A DNA stretch of 33,406 bases, from the NCBI GenBank assembly GCA_035549175.1, contig DASZRL010000041.1, positions 1 to 33,406 of the forward strand. Reading direction: 5' to 3'. Within the stretch, counting starts at the first letter, position 1. Every line of letters begins with the position of its first letter. The position numbers and the translations under genes were made by a program. Below the pieces are notes generated by a model that saw only the letters and a list, made by a program, of their open reading frames with translations, made no database searches and was not told where the DNA came from. The DNA comes from DASTSN01 sp035549175 (GTDB lineage Bacteria > Bacteroidota > Bacteroidia > Chitinophagales > Chitinophagaceae). Below are positions 7,528 through 14,654 of this stretch, piece after piece.

Positions 7528-8112
7528 TTACCGGCGGACCCGGCTGGGATTATTTTTCAGGAACTGGTTCCAGGCGCCCTGGGTCCGGACAGCATTTTTT
7601 TTGGGAGACGCCACGGGCGGCAGGCCCGCCTGCGTCTGGAAATGATGGCAGACGGCGACCGCCAGGGCGTCGGAGGCATCATAGTGGCGGGGTTTTTCGG
7701 GAAGAACCAGGATATGCTGCAGCATCTTCCACACTTTCTCTTTATCCGCATTCCCGTTACCGGTGATGGCTTGTTTGATCTTGCGGGGGGAATACTCCGT
7801 TACCGGCAGCCGCGCGCTCATCGCGGCCGCGATCGCCACCCCCTGGGCTCTTCCCAGTTTCAGCATGCTCTGGACGTTCTTACCAAAAAAGGGAGCCTCG
7901 ATGGCGAACTCATCAGGCCGGAATTCCCGGATGAGTGCCTCCACCTTCTGGTGAATCAGCAGCAGCCGCTTGAAATTATCCTGGCTGGCCGGAAGCCGGA
8001 GAATATCCATCTGGCGCATCGTGATCTGGTTTCCCTGCACGGCAATGATGCCATACCCCATCAGCAGGGTGCCGGGATCGATCCCCAGAATTATTTTCGG
8101 GAGCTTTTGCAA
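7528..8112 (-). CDS. ruvC: Crossover junction endodeoxyribonuclease RuvC
   Basis: 194 residues. RuvC resolves Holliday junctions by paired nicks and works with RuvAB. All four acidic active-site residues are visible: D12 (GIDPGT), E72 (EFAIEAPFFG), D145 and D148 (HYDASDAL). The stretch KNVQSMLKLGRAQGVA is the conserved substrate-binding helix region. The C-terminus (about residues 160-194, KKNAVRTQ onwards) is a basic tail beyond the core. The reading frame has no ATG near its beginning; the best start is TTG at 8112 (MQKLPKIILGID), leaving a normal distance to D12. ruvB lies separately at 23047 and no ruvA is in the window. Confidence 0.95.
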   Translation of the reverse strand: MQKLPKIILGIDPGTLLMGYGIIAVQGNQITMRQMDILRLPASQDNFKRLLLIHQKVEALIREFRPDEFAIEAPFFGKNVQSMLKLGRAQGVAIAAAMSARLPVTEYSPRKIKQAITGNGNADKEKVWKMLQHILVLPEKPRHYDASDALAVAVCHHFQTQAGLPPVASPKKNAVRTQGAWNQFLKNNPSRVRR

Positions 8113-8225
8113 AGAGGAATGTATTTTTAACGAATAATGCGACCCAGTAACCGGCCCGGGCAGGTCTCCCTTTCACGACGGAGGACCGTTCCGCTTTCCC
8201 CGCTTGAAGGGCCGGACTTCCCGCT

Positions 8226-9227
8226 ATGAAAGGTTTGCCGCATAAAAATATCAAAATCTTTCTCAACTACTTTTTGGGACCCCTGTTATTTGCCTGGTTA
8301 TCCTATGCCATTTACCAGCAGCTGCGCCACCAGACCGACCTGGCTGCCTCCTGGGCCCAGGTCAAAAGGACTTTCGGTACCCGCCTGGTCTGGAACCTGT
8401 GGTGGGTGCTGGGGCTGATGCTGGTGAACTGGGGTCTGGAGGCCTGGAAATGGCAGCTGGTGACGCGTCCCGTGCAGTCCGTTTCCTTCCTGACGGCCTT
8501 CAAGGCCGTACTGTCCGGCCTGTCGGTCTCGGTCAGTACGCCGAACCGTATGGGGGAATACCTGGGCAGGGTCCTGTATATGGAAGAGGGTAACCGCCTG
8601 CGCACGATCTCACTGACCATCCTGAGCAGCATGAGCCAGCTGATCATTACGCTGGCCATGGGGGGCATCGGCCTGGTCTGCCTGCTGCCGGCGATTTACA
8701 GCGGGGAACTGGTTTCCGCCTTCTGGGTGCGGGTGCTCCTGTATACCATCCTTGCGGGCCTGGCGGCTTTAACGTTATTTTATTTCCGGATGGGCTGGCT
8801 GGCCCGCTGGGTAAGCCGGCTTGGAAAGAACAGCAAGTATGTCTATCTTTTGCAGGCCGTCGGCGCGGTCAATGCAACCCTGCTGTGGCAACTATTGTCT
8901 TTGTCCTTATTGCGTTTCGTTGTATTTGCCACCCAATACTACCTGCTTTTTTCCCTGTTCGGGGTCTCTATTGCGTGGTGGCAGAGTTTTTGGGCTGTAA
9001 GCATTTTGTTCCTCGTGCTGGCCATCCTGCCAACCATTGCCCTGGTGGAGGTAGTGCAGCGCGGAACGGTCGCCCTGAAGATATTCCGGTTGCTGACGGC
9101 CAATGAACTGGGTGTCGGGCTGACCACGGTGTCGATCTGGTTCATTAACCTGATTCTGCCCGCATTGGTCGGCAGTTTATTAATTTTAAGTATCAAAATA
9201 TTCAGGAGCAAGCATGAGAGCGTTTAA
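8226..9227 (+). CDS. Lysylphosphatidylglycerol synthase TM-region/UPF0104 family membrane protein
   Basis: 333 residues with about eight hydrophobic segments. The pattern fits the LPG synthase/flippase transmembrane family (UPF0104, AglD-like): first TM near residues 10-28, then a WNLWWVLGLMLVNWGLEAWKW segment and the motif FKAVLSGLSVSVSTPNRMGEYLGR, where the SxxTPxRxGE core is characteristic. Bacterial members include the flippase half of MprF; stand-alone proteins are of unknown substrate. There is no synthase domain here. It is divergent from ruvC (113 bases apart) and overlaps the next gene by 14 bases, so the two are probably translated together. Confidence 0.85.
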   Translation: MKGLPHKNIKIFLNYFLGPLLFAWLSYAIYQQLRHQTDLAASWAQVKRTFGTRLVWNLWWVLGLMLVNWGLEAWKWQLVTRPVQSVSFLTAFKAVLSGLSVSVSTPNRMGEYLGRVLYMEEGNRLRTISLTILSSMSQLIITLAMGGIGLVCLLPAIYSGELVSAFWVRVLLYTILAGLAALTLFYFRMGWLARWVSRLGKNSKYVYLLQAVGAVNATLLWQLLSLSLLRFVVFATQYYLLFSLFGVSIAWWQSFWAVSILFLVLAILPTIALVEVVQRGTVALKIFRLLTANELGVGLTTVSIWFINLILPALVGSLLILSIKIFRSKHESV

Positions 9228-10029
9228 GATCGCATCCCTTATCTGCCTGGGTCTGATGGCCTTTTCCAGGAGAACGGCACCGGCTCAGTACCAGGAGTTC
9301 TGCGGCGTGCAGAATTTATCCTTCCAGCCCGATGAGGAGATCAATTACATCGTGTATTACAACGTGGCCGGGATCTATGTGAATGCCGGCAATGCCACCT
9401 TTACCACTACCCTGGAACGCATGAACAACCGCCCGGTTTATCATGTGGTCGGGGATGGAAAAACCAACCCGTCCTATGACTGGATCTACAAGGTCCGTGA
9501 CCGGTATGAATCCTACATCGATACAATGACCCTCAAACCCGTCAAGTTCGTCCGCAATGTCAGCGAGGGCGGGTACAAAAAATACGAGAACGTAAGTTTC
9601 AACCACGACGCCAATACCGCAGTCACCACCAACGGCGTATTCCGGATACCGGAATGCATCCAGGACGTGGTCAGCTCGGTGTATTATGCCCGCAACATTG
9701 ATTTTGACAAGTACAAAAAGGATGACAAAATTCCCTTCAACATGTTCCTGGACAACGAGGTATACAATATGTATATCCGGTACCTGGGCAAAGAGACGGT
9801 GAAAACCAAGTACGGCAGGTTCCGGGCCATTAAATTCAAACCCCTGCTGATCAAGGGTACCATCTTTGAAGGCGGGGAAAAGATGACGGTCTGGGTGACC
9901 GATGACGAAAACCATATTCCCGTACGCATCGAAAGCCCGATCGTGGTGGGGACCGTAAAGGTGGACATGATGGGCAATAAGAACCTCCGCCACCCGCTGA
10001 CCTCCCTGATCAAACTGCGCGGCGGCTAA
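9214..10029 (+). CDS. DUF3108 domain-containing exported protein
   Basis: 271 residues. The N-terminus MRAFKIASLICLGLMAFS followed by PAQYQ looks like a signal peptide. The body matches the DUF3108 pattern: EEINYIVYYNVAGIYVNAGNATF near residues 45-65, then YRVRDRYESYID-like and a C-terminal 'KMTVWVTDDENHIPVRIESPIVVGTVKVDM' type ending (split here across residues about 225-255). The family is a periplasmic beta-rich protein of unknown role. Its ATG lies inside the end of the preceding membrane-protein gene and has an AGGAG sequence a few bases upstream, one of few Shine-Dalgarno-like sites in this window. The stop overlaps the stop of the convergent hydrolase gene. Confidence 0.85.
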   Translation: MRAFKIASLICLGLMAFSRRTAPAQYQEFCGVQNLSFQPDEEINYIVYYNVAGIYVNAGNATFTTTLERMNNRPVYHVVGDGKTNPSYDWIYKVRDRYESYIDTMTLKPVKFVRNVSEGGYKKYENVSFNHDANTAVTTNGVFRIPECIQDVVSSVYYARNIDFDKYKKDDKIPFNMFLDNEVYNMYIRYLGKETVKTKYGRFRAIKFKPLLIKGTIFEGGEKMTVWVTDDENHIPVRIESPIVVGTVKVDMMGNKNLRHPLTSLIKLRGG

Positions 10030-10925
10030 CCCAGGTCGGCCAGGCGAAACAGGTTACCGGCCCGGATGCCGCGCTCCGTGCGCTGCAAATCACAGCATTC
10101 ATAGAGCGGGTCATGTTCGAAAAACAGGATGTACCTGTTTTCCAGCGCCTCCTCCAGGAAGGATTTTTTTTCCTTCAGGGTGGTGAGCGGAAACATGTCA
10201 TAGGCCATGACATAGGGCAGGGGGATATGCCCTTGTGAGGGAAGCAGGTCGGCCATGTAGACGAGGGTCCTTCCCCGGTACTGAATCTGGGGCAGCATCA
10301 TGGCCTCGGTATGACCCCTGGCAAACCGGATTGTCACGCCGTCCAGGAACCCGGTTTCGGGCAGCCGGCCGCCCTGGTCCCAGTAGGCGGTATCCCCGGG
10401 TGACCAGCCCTCCAATGACCGGTCCTCCACGAACTTCAGCTGCCCGCTTTCCTGGATCGGCAGGATGTTTTCCCGCAGGAAGGAGGCTTTTTCCCGTTCA
10501 TTGGGCTGGGTCGCCCACTGCCAGTGCCGGGGCGTGCTCCAGTAAACGGCCCGGGGAAAGGCCGGAACGAGCCGGTCCCCTTCCCGGCGGATGCTGCCCC
10601 CGCAATGGTCAAAATGGAGGTGGGTGAGCAGCACGTCGGTGATATCGTTTCGGGTGAAGCCGTGGGCGGCAAGCGAGGAATCCAGGGTCTCCTCCCCGTG
10701 CAGGTAATAATGACCGAAGAACCGGGCGTCCTGTTTGTCCCCGATCCCGTTGTCCACCAGGATCAGCCGGTTGCCGTCCTCGATGAGCAGGCAACGCATG
10801 GCCCAGTCACAGAGGTTGTTGGCGTCCGCGGGGTTGATCTTGTTCCAGATGCTTTTGGGTACGACGCCGAACATGGCGCCCCCGTCCAGTTTGAAATAGC
10901 CGGTATGGATTGAATACAGTGTCAT
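10026..10925 (-). CDS. Metallo-beta-lactamase-fold hydrolase
   Basis: 299 residues. The zinc-binding motif HLHFDH is at residues 102-107, preceded by LLIEDGNRLILVDNGIGD, the typical first strands with the conserved Asp. Further metal ligands are expected in ARGHTEAMM (about 208) and FFEHDP near the C-terminus. The family includes lactonases, glyoxalase II-like thioesterases and others; the layout with a long segment around the motif resembles the quorum-quenching-lactonase/'MBL fold metallo-hydrolase' group, but substrate is not predictable. Its ATG overlaps the stop of the upstream transporter gene (ATGA), so it is the second gene of a two-gene operon. Confidence 0.88.
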   Translation of the reverse strand: MTLYSIHTGYFKLDGGAMFGVVPKSIWNKINPADANNLCDWAMRCLLIEDGNRLILVDNGIGDKQDARFFGHYYLHGEETLDSSLAAHGFTRNDITDVLLTHLHFDHCGGSIRREGDRLVPAFPRAVYWSTPRHWQWATQPNEREKASFLRENILPIQESGQLKFVEDRSLEGWSPGDTAYWDQGGRLPETGFLDGVTIRFARGHTEAMMLPQIQYRGRTLVYMADLLPSQGHIPLPYVMAYDMFPLTTLKEKKSFLEEALENRYILFFEHDPLYECCDLQRTERGIRAGNLFRLADLG

Positions 10926-12268
10926 GAGGCGGAAGGATGGGCCTGGCTGATTTCCCGAAGCCGTTGCTGCAGGGCGGGTCGCGCATACAGCAGCGCCAGC
11001 AGGGCCAGGATAAAAAAGCTTCCCAGGGCAAAGATACTGTTACGCATGCTGCCGCTGCGCTCTTCCACGAATCCGAACAGGAAGATGCCGATCACCAGGG
11101 CAATTTTTTCCGTGACGTCGTAAAAGCTGAAAAACGAGGTGGTATCCTGGGTCTGCGGCAGCAGTTTGCTGTAGGTGCTGCGGCTCATGCTCTGGATCCC
11201 GCCCATAATCAGGCCCACCACGGCCGCCAGGATATAAAACCCGGTCTGGGTATGGACCTGGTAGGCGGCGATGCAGACACCGATCCAGGTCAGCACGGCC
11301 AGCGTAATGACCCACCAGTTGCCGATGCGCTGGCTGAGCCGGCTCATGCCGATCGAACCCGGTATGGCCACCAGCTGGATCAGGATGATGGTGATGAGCA
11401 GCTTGGGTTCATCCTCGGGCCGCGAAAAGATCTCCTTTTTTGCATAGCCGGCCGCCACCAGCATCACGGTCTGCACGCCCATGCTGTACAGGAAGAAACT
11501 GAGCAGGAATCGTTTCAGCGAGGGCATGTGACGCAACTGGTCCCAGACCAGCCTGAGTTCATGAAAGCCATTGACCAGGATGTGCTTGCGGGCCTTGCGT
11601 TCCGCCCGGGCGGATATCGGAAGCACCCGGAAGGTCAGCTGCGCGAACCCGAGCCACCACAGGCCTGTGAGCAGAAAGGACAGCCTGGGTCCGATGGATT
11701 TATCGGCGGTACCCAGCCCGAACCAGCCTGGTTTCAGGATGATAATGAAACAGATGACCTGGAGCAGGACGCTGCCGATATAACCAAGCGCAAAGCCCTT
11801 GGCGCTGAGGCGGTCCTGGTCTTCCGGGGCGGCGATGTCGGGCAGGTAGGAATTGTAAAAAACCAGGCTGGACCAGAAACCCAGGGCCGCCACGGCGAAG
11901 GCCAGGATGCCGAACTCCAGCCGGTCCCGGGTAAACCAGAACAGGGCGATACAGGCGCCGGATCCCAGGTAGCAGAATGCCTGCATCCAGGCCTTCTTAT
12001 TGCGCCGGTAGTCTGCAATCGAGCTCAGAATCGGGGAAGAGATGGCCACTACCAGGAACACGACCGCCAGGGCATAGTCCTGCAGCGCCGTGTTGATGAA
12101 TTTGCGGCCGAAAAAACTGACGTAGGAAGGGGCCCCTGTTTCGGTGGCTGCCGTAATGGCCACGTAATAGGCCGGGAAGATGGTGGAGGTTATGACCAGG
12201 TTATAGGCGGAGTTTGCCCAGTCGTACATGGCCCATCCGTTAAGCACTCGTTTGGAAGCGGTTTCCAT
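10922..12268 (-). CDS. MFS transporter, Atg22/UMF1 family
   Basis: 448 residues with around twelve hydrophobic helices. The opening KRVLNGWAMYDWANSAYN is the hallmark of the UMF1 (unknown major facilitator-1)/vacuole effluxer Atg22-like family, as is the following IFPAYY. A central GGIQSMSRSTYSKLLP motif corresponds to the conserved loop before the later helices. Substrate is unknown; relatives in yeast release amino acids from the vacuole. It is first in an operon with the downstream hydrolase through a 4-base overlap. Its start at 12268 is supported by the family motif beginning within 12 residues. Confidence 0.9.
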   Translation of the reverse strand: METASKRVLNGWAMYDWANSAYNLVITSTIFPAYYVAITAATETGAPSYVSFFGRKFINTALQDYALAVVFLVVAISSPILSSIADYRRNKKAWMQAFCYLGSGACIALFWFTRDRLEFGILAFAVAALGFWSSLVFYNSYLPDIAAPEDQDRLSAKGFALGYIGSVLLQVICFIIILKPGWFGLGTADKSIGPRLSFLLTGLWWLGFAQLTFRVLPISARAERKARKHILVNGFHELRLVWDQLRHMPSLKRFLLSFFLYSMGVQTVMLVAAGYAKKEIFSRPEDEPKLLITIILIQLVAIPGSIGMSRLSQRIGNWWVITLAVLTWIGVCIAAYQVHTQTGFYILAAVVGLIMGGIQSMSRSTYSKLLPQTQDTTSFFSFYDVTEKIALVIGIFLFGFVEERSGSMRNSIFALGSFFILALLALLYARPALQQRLREISQAHPSAS

Positions 12269-12330
12269 ACCGTTGGTTTTCGGGCTGAAATTAAGGATTC
12301 AGGCAGGTACCGCCAATTCCGCAAAACCGT

Positions 12331-13116
12331 TTATTTGGGCAGGTAGCCCGACAGGATCAGCAGGATCAGGATAACGCCGAGTACTATCCGGTAGTATCCG
12401 AACAGGCGGAAGCCGTGCTTTTGCAGGAATCCGATGAAAAAGCGGATGGCGAGAATGGCTACCAGGAAGGCCACCGCGTTACCGACCAGCAGGATCTTTA
12501 CATGCTCGGAAGTGAACGTGTGATAGCCCTTCAGCAGTTTATACCCGGTGGCGGCGGCCATGGTAGGCACAGCCAGGAAAAAGGAGAATTCGGCGGCCAG
12601 CTTTCGGGTCAGGCCCTGCTGCATACCCCCGATAATCGAGGCCGCACTGCGGCTGACCCCTGGAATCATGGCAATGCATTGCCAGACCCCGATGAGAAAC
12701 CCCTTCCGGTTGCTGATGTCCTCCTCCCGGGAAATAGTGGGCGCCTTGAAATAGTTGTCGATCATCAGAAACAGCACCCCGCCGAGCAGCAGGGTCACCG
12801 CCACCGTCGTGGAGCTTTCCAGCATGGCGTCAATCTTGCTGGAAAACAAGGCTCCCAGAATAATGGCGGGGATTACCGCAATCACGAGCTTGAGGTAAAA
12901 CTGCCAGCGGGAAAAATCCACAAACTTCCGGAAATACAGGACCACTACCGCCAGGATGGCTCCCAGCTGGATGGCCACGGTGAAAAGCTTGGTGAAGTCG
13001 GTTTCCGGGACGTGGAGCAGCTTTTCGGTGATGATCATGTGACCGGTGGAGGAGACGGGAAGGAATTCGGTCAGGCCTTCAATGATGGCGATGAGGATCG
13101 CTTCGATGATTCCCAC
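12331..13116 (-). CDS. uppP: Undecaprenyl-diphosphate phosphatase UppP (BacA)
   Basis: 261 residues from a GTG start. UppP removes a phosphate from undecaprenyl diphosphate at the membrane to recycle the lipid carrier for peptidoglycan and other envelope polymers; overproduction of such enzymes gives bacitracin resistance. Both signature motifs are present: EGLTEFLPVSSTGH at residues 13-26 and PGVSRSAASIIGG near 150-162. About seven or eight membrane helices are evident. No ATG is available; TTG at 13122 is two codons further upstream, but GTG at 13116 gives MGIIEAILIAIIEG, matching the usual family N-terminus, and lies just after a -7-like box. It follows a strong terminator, so it is probably transcribed on its own. 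Confidence 0.93.
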   Translation of the reverse strand: MGIIEAILIAIIEGLTEFLPVSSTGHMIITEKLLHVPETDFTKLFTVAIQLGAILAVVVLYFRKFVDFSRWQFYLKLVIAVIPAIILGALFSSKIDAMLESSTTVAVTLLLGGVLFLMIDNYFKAPTISREEDISNRKGFLIGVWQCIAMIPGVSRSAASIIGGMQQGLTRKLAAEFSFFLAVPTMAAATGYKLLKGYHTFTSEHVKILLVGNAVAFLVAILAIRFFIGFLQKHGFRLFGYYRIVLGVILILLILSGYLPK

Positions 13117-13119
13117 AAG

Positions 13120-13128
13120 CAAAATTTA
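13120..13128 (-). promoter_or_regulatory. Possible uppP -7 box with leaderless spacing
   Basis: On the minus strand TAAATTTTG ends 3 bases before the GTG at 13116. It has one base too many between TA and TTTG compared with TAnnTTTG. If used, transcription would begin at about the start codon. Confidence 0.35.
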
Positions 13129-13139
13129 GTGCGTGATGT

Positions 13140-13170
13140 AAAAAGACGGGCGATGAATGCTCATCGCCCG
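13140..13170 (-). terminator. Intrinsic terminator after the ftsX-DUF3098 unit
   Basis: A perfect 10-base-pair stem (13147-13156 with 13161-13170) closes a 4-base loop; read leftward it is followed by GTCTTTTT. It lies just after the DUF3098 stop and before uppP, so it should end the leftward ftsX-DUF3098 transcript. Confidence 0.75.
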
Positions 13171-13179
13171 GGAATTCAT

Positions 13180-13422
13180 TTATGCTCCGGCCCTGGGGCG
13201 TTTGAATATGGCATAGATCTCGATGACCAGGCCCAGCAGGATGAGGATCGGGGCCACGGTGATCCGGGTAAAACTGTAGACCTCCTTTTCATTAAACACA
13301 GCCGGATTGTCGCTTTTCCCGCCGGCCATCAGGAACATCCCGAGGGCCACGACGAGCACCCCGGCCACCATCCACAGGTAATTGGTGCGGTCAAACATGG
13401 GGGCTACTTTTTTCTCACTCAT
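13180..13422 (-). CDS. DUF3098 small membrane protein
   Basis: 80 residues with two hydrophobic helices, about 14-30 (YLWMVAGVLVVALGMFLMAGG) and about 50-68 (ITVAPILILLGLVIEIYAIF), the second followed by a basic tail. This matches the DUF3098 family, found almost only in Bacteroidota, typically between ftsX and uppP. The GGKSDNPAVFNEKEVYSFTRIT loop between the helices is the family's most conserved part. The function is unknown; the fixed position suggests a link to division or envelope synthesis. It starts 67 bases after ftsX ends, with a short GC hairpin (13472-13488) in the gap. Confidence 0.88.
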   Translation of the reverse strand: MSEKKVAPMFDRTNYLWMVAGVLVVALGMFLMAGGKSDNPAVFNEKEVYSFTRITVAPILILLGLVIEIYAIFKRPRAGA

Positions 13423-13489
13423 AGTTGGATGATTTCAGGTGGCAATATACTTGAAATTCAGGAAACCGGCACCCCGGCTTCGCCGGGGA

Positions 13490-14362
13490 TCAGTAAAGCT
13501 CGTCCAGCTTCATTTTCAGATATTTGAGCACGCTGCGGTAGGTGCTGAACAGGGTGATGCCGATCCCCAGCAGGATCAGGATCACGAAGAGCGATAGCAG
13601 CATGTGGGTGTCATGCAGCGCCTTCAGGTCCGGTAGGAGCCGTTCGGCCGTGGTAATGACCCCGTAAACGGCCAGGATGGCGATCACGCCGCTGATGGCC
13701 CCGTTAATGACTGCCCGGGTATTCAGCGGTTTGGCAATGAACCAGCGCGTGGCCCCCACCATCTGCATGGTTTTGATGAGAAACCGGTTGCTGAACATAG
13801 CCAGACGGATGGTATTGTCGATCAGGATGATGACCAGCAGGGCAATCAGGATCGCGATACCGGCGAGTACGAGGCTGACCACGCGGAAATTGCTTTGCAT
13901 CTTGCCTACCACGGCATTGGGGTATTTCACCTCGTCCACGATCGGGTTTCGTGAGAGTTCCGTTTTGATCTGGGCCAGGTGGGCGGAGTCGACATATTCA
14001 CTCTTGAGGGTGAAATCAATGCTGGTGGGCAGCAGGGCGTTGTCCAGGAACTGGGTGAAATCCTCCCCGCCCGTTTTCAGCCATTCCTGCTTGGCTGTTT
14101 CTTTGTCGGTATAGCGCACCAGGCGCACGTAAGGCTGGGCGGTAATGTAGTTCTGCAGGTTCTGGCGGGCCGAATCCTTGATATTGGGCTGGAGGAAGAC
14201 CTGCACCTCGACGCTTTCCTTGAAATACTCCATCAGTTTTTTGGAATTGATGGTGATCCATCCCACGATCCCGAGCAGGAATAGCACGACCGTTACGCCC
14301 AGGATGGCCATAAAATAGGATGGTTTTCCCCGTTTGATGGAGGCTTTTCCGGATTGCGTCAT
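13490..14362 (-). CDS. ftsX: Cell division protein FtsX (ABC transporter permease)
   Basis: 290 residues. FtsX, with the ATPase FtsE, forms an ABC-type complex that activates peptidoglycan hydrolases at the division site. The topology is typical: a short cytoplasmic N-terminus, a first helix (about 19-39, FMAILGVTVVLFLLGIVGW), an extracytoplasmic domain (about 45-170, including SVEVQVFLQPN and VDEVKYPNAVV), then three helices near 172-195, 222-245 and 262-282. The cytoplasmic motif MFSNRFLIKTMQMVGATRWFI is conserved in FtsX. No ftsE lies in the window. Its promoter box is probably 14394-14401, back to back with that of leuS. Confidence 0.93.
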   Translation of the reverse strand: MTQSGKASIKRGKPSYFMAILGVTVVLFLLGIVGWITINSKKLMEYFKESVEVQVFLQPNIKDSARQNLQNYITAQPYVRLVRYTDKETAKQEWLKTGGEDFTQFLDNALLPTSIDFTLKSEYVDSAHLAQIKTELSRNPIVDEVKYPNAVVGKMQSNFRVVSLVLAGIAILIALLVIILIDNTIRLAMFSNRFLIKTMQMVGATRWFIAKPLNTRAVINGAISGVIAILAVYGVITTAERLLPDLKALHDTHMLLSLFVILILLGIGITLFSTYRSVLKYLKMKLDELY

Positions 14363-14393
14363 GGTACTGATTTTTAGAATAGAATGGGTTGGG

Positions 14394-14401
14394 CAAAATT
14401 A
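14394..14401 (-). promoter_or_regulatory. ftsX -7 box (TAATTTTG on minus strand)
   Basis: The plus strand reads CAAAATTA, a perfect TAnnTTTG on the minus strand, 31 bases before the ftsX ATG. A TTG (minus strand) lies 15 bases upstream, shorter than the usual spacing. Confidence 0.5.
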
Positions 14402-14423
14402 GCAGATTTCGCAGTCCAATCCC

Positions 14424-14431
14424 TAATTTTG
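14424..14431 (+). promoter_or_regulatory. leuS -7 box (TAATTTTG)
   Basis: A perfect TAnnTTTG box facing right, a mirror image of the ftsX box 22 bases away. It predicts a leuS leader of about 215 bases (14438-14654). I see no T-box or recognisable riboswitch in that leader, only GC-rich sequence with local inverted repeats. Confidence 0.5.
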
Positions 14432-14654
14432 TTCCCCCACAGAACGATCCGGATGCCCGTATATTGCCGGCCGGTTCGGGGCGTGGGGATGGACGTTGTT
14501 TTTTAAGGCTTCTTTCACATTTTCGCCGGCTCTCCGCGGGCGGGCTGATCGCCGGTCTTTTCCAGGAATCCCCCTTACCCGGCCGGAGGGGAAGAAGGCC
14601 GGGTGGAAACAGGACGCCGAAACGAAGCGGATCAAATCCAGGACAAAGGCAACT

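Noticed and set aside
10937..12346. 469-codon open frame on the plus strand opposite the MFS transporter
   Set aside because: Rich in Gln, His, Gly and Asp with no hydrophobic or domain pattern; it mirrors a clear membrane transporter.
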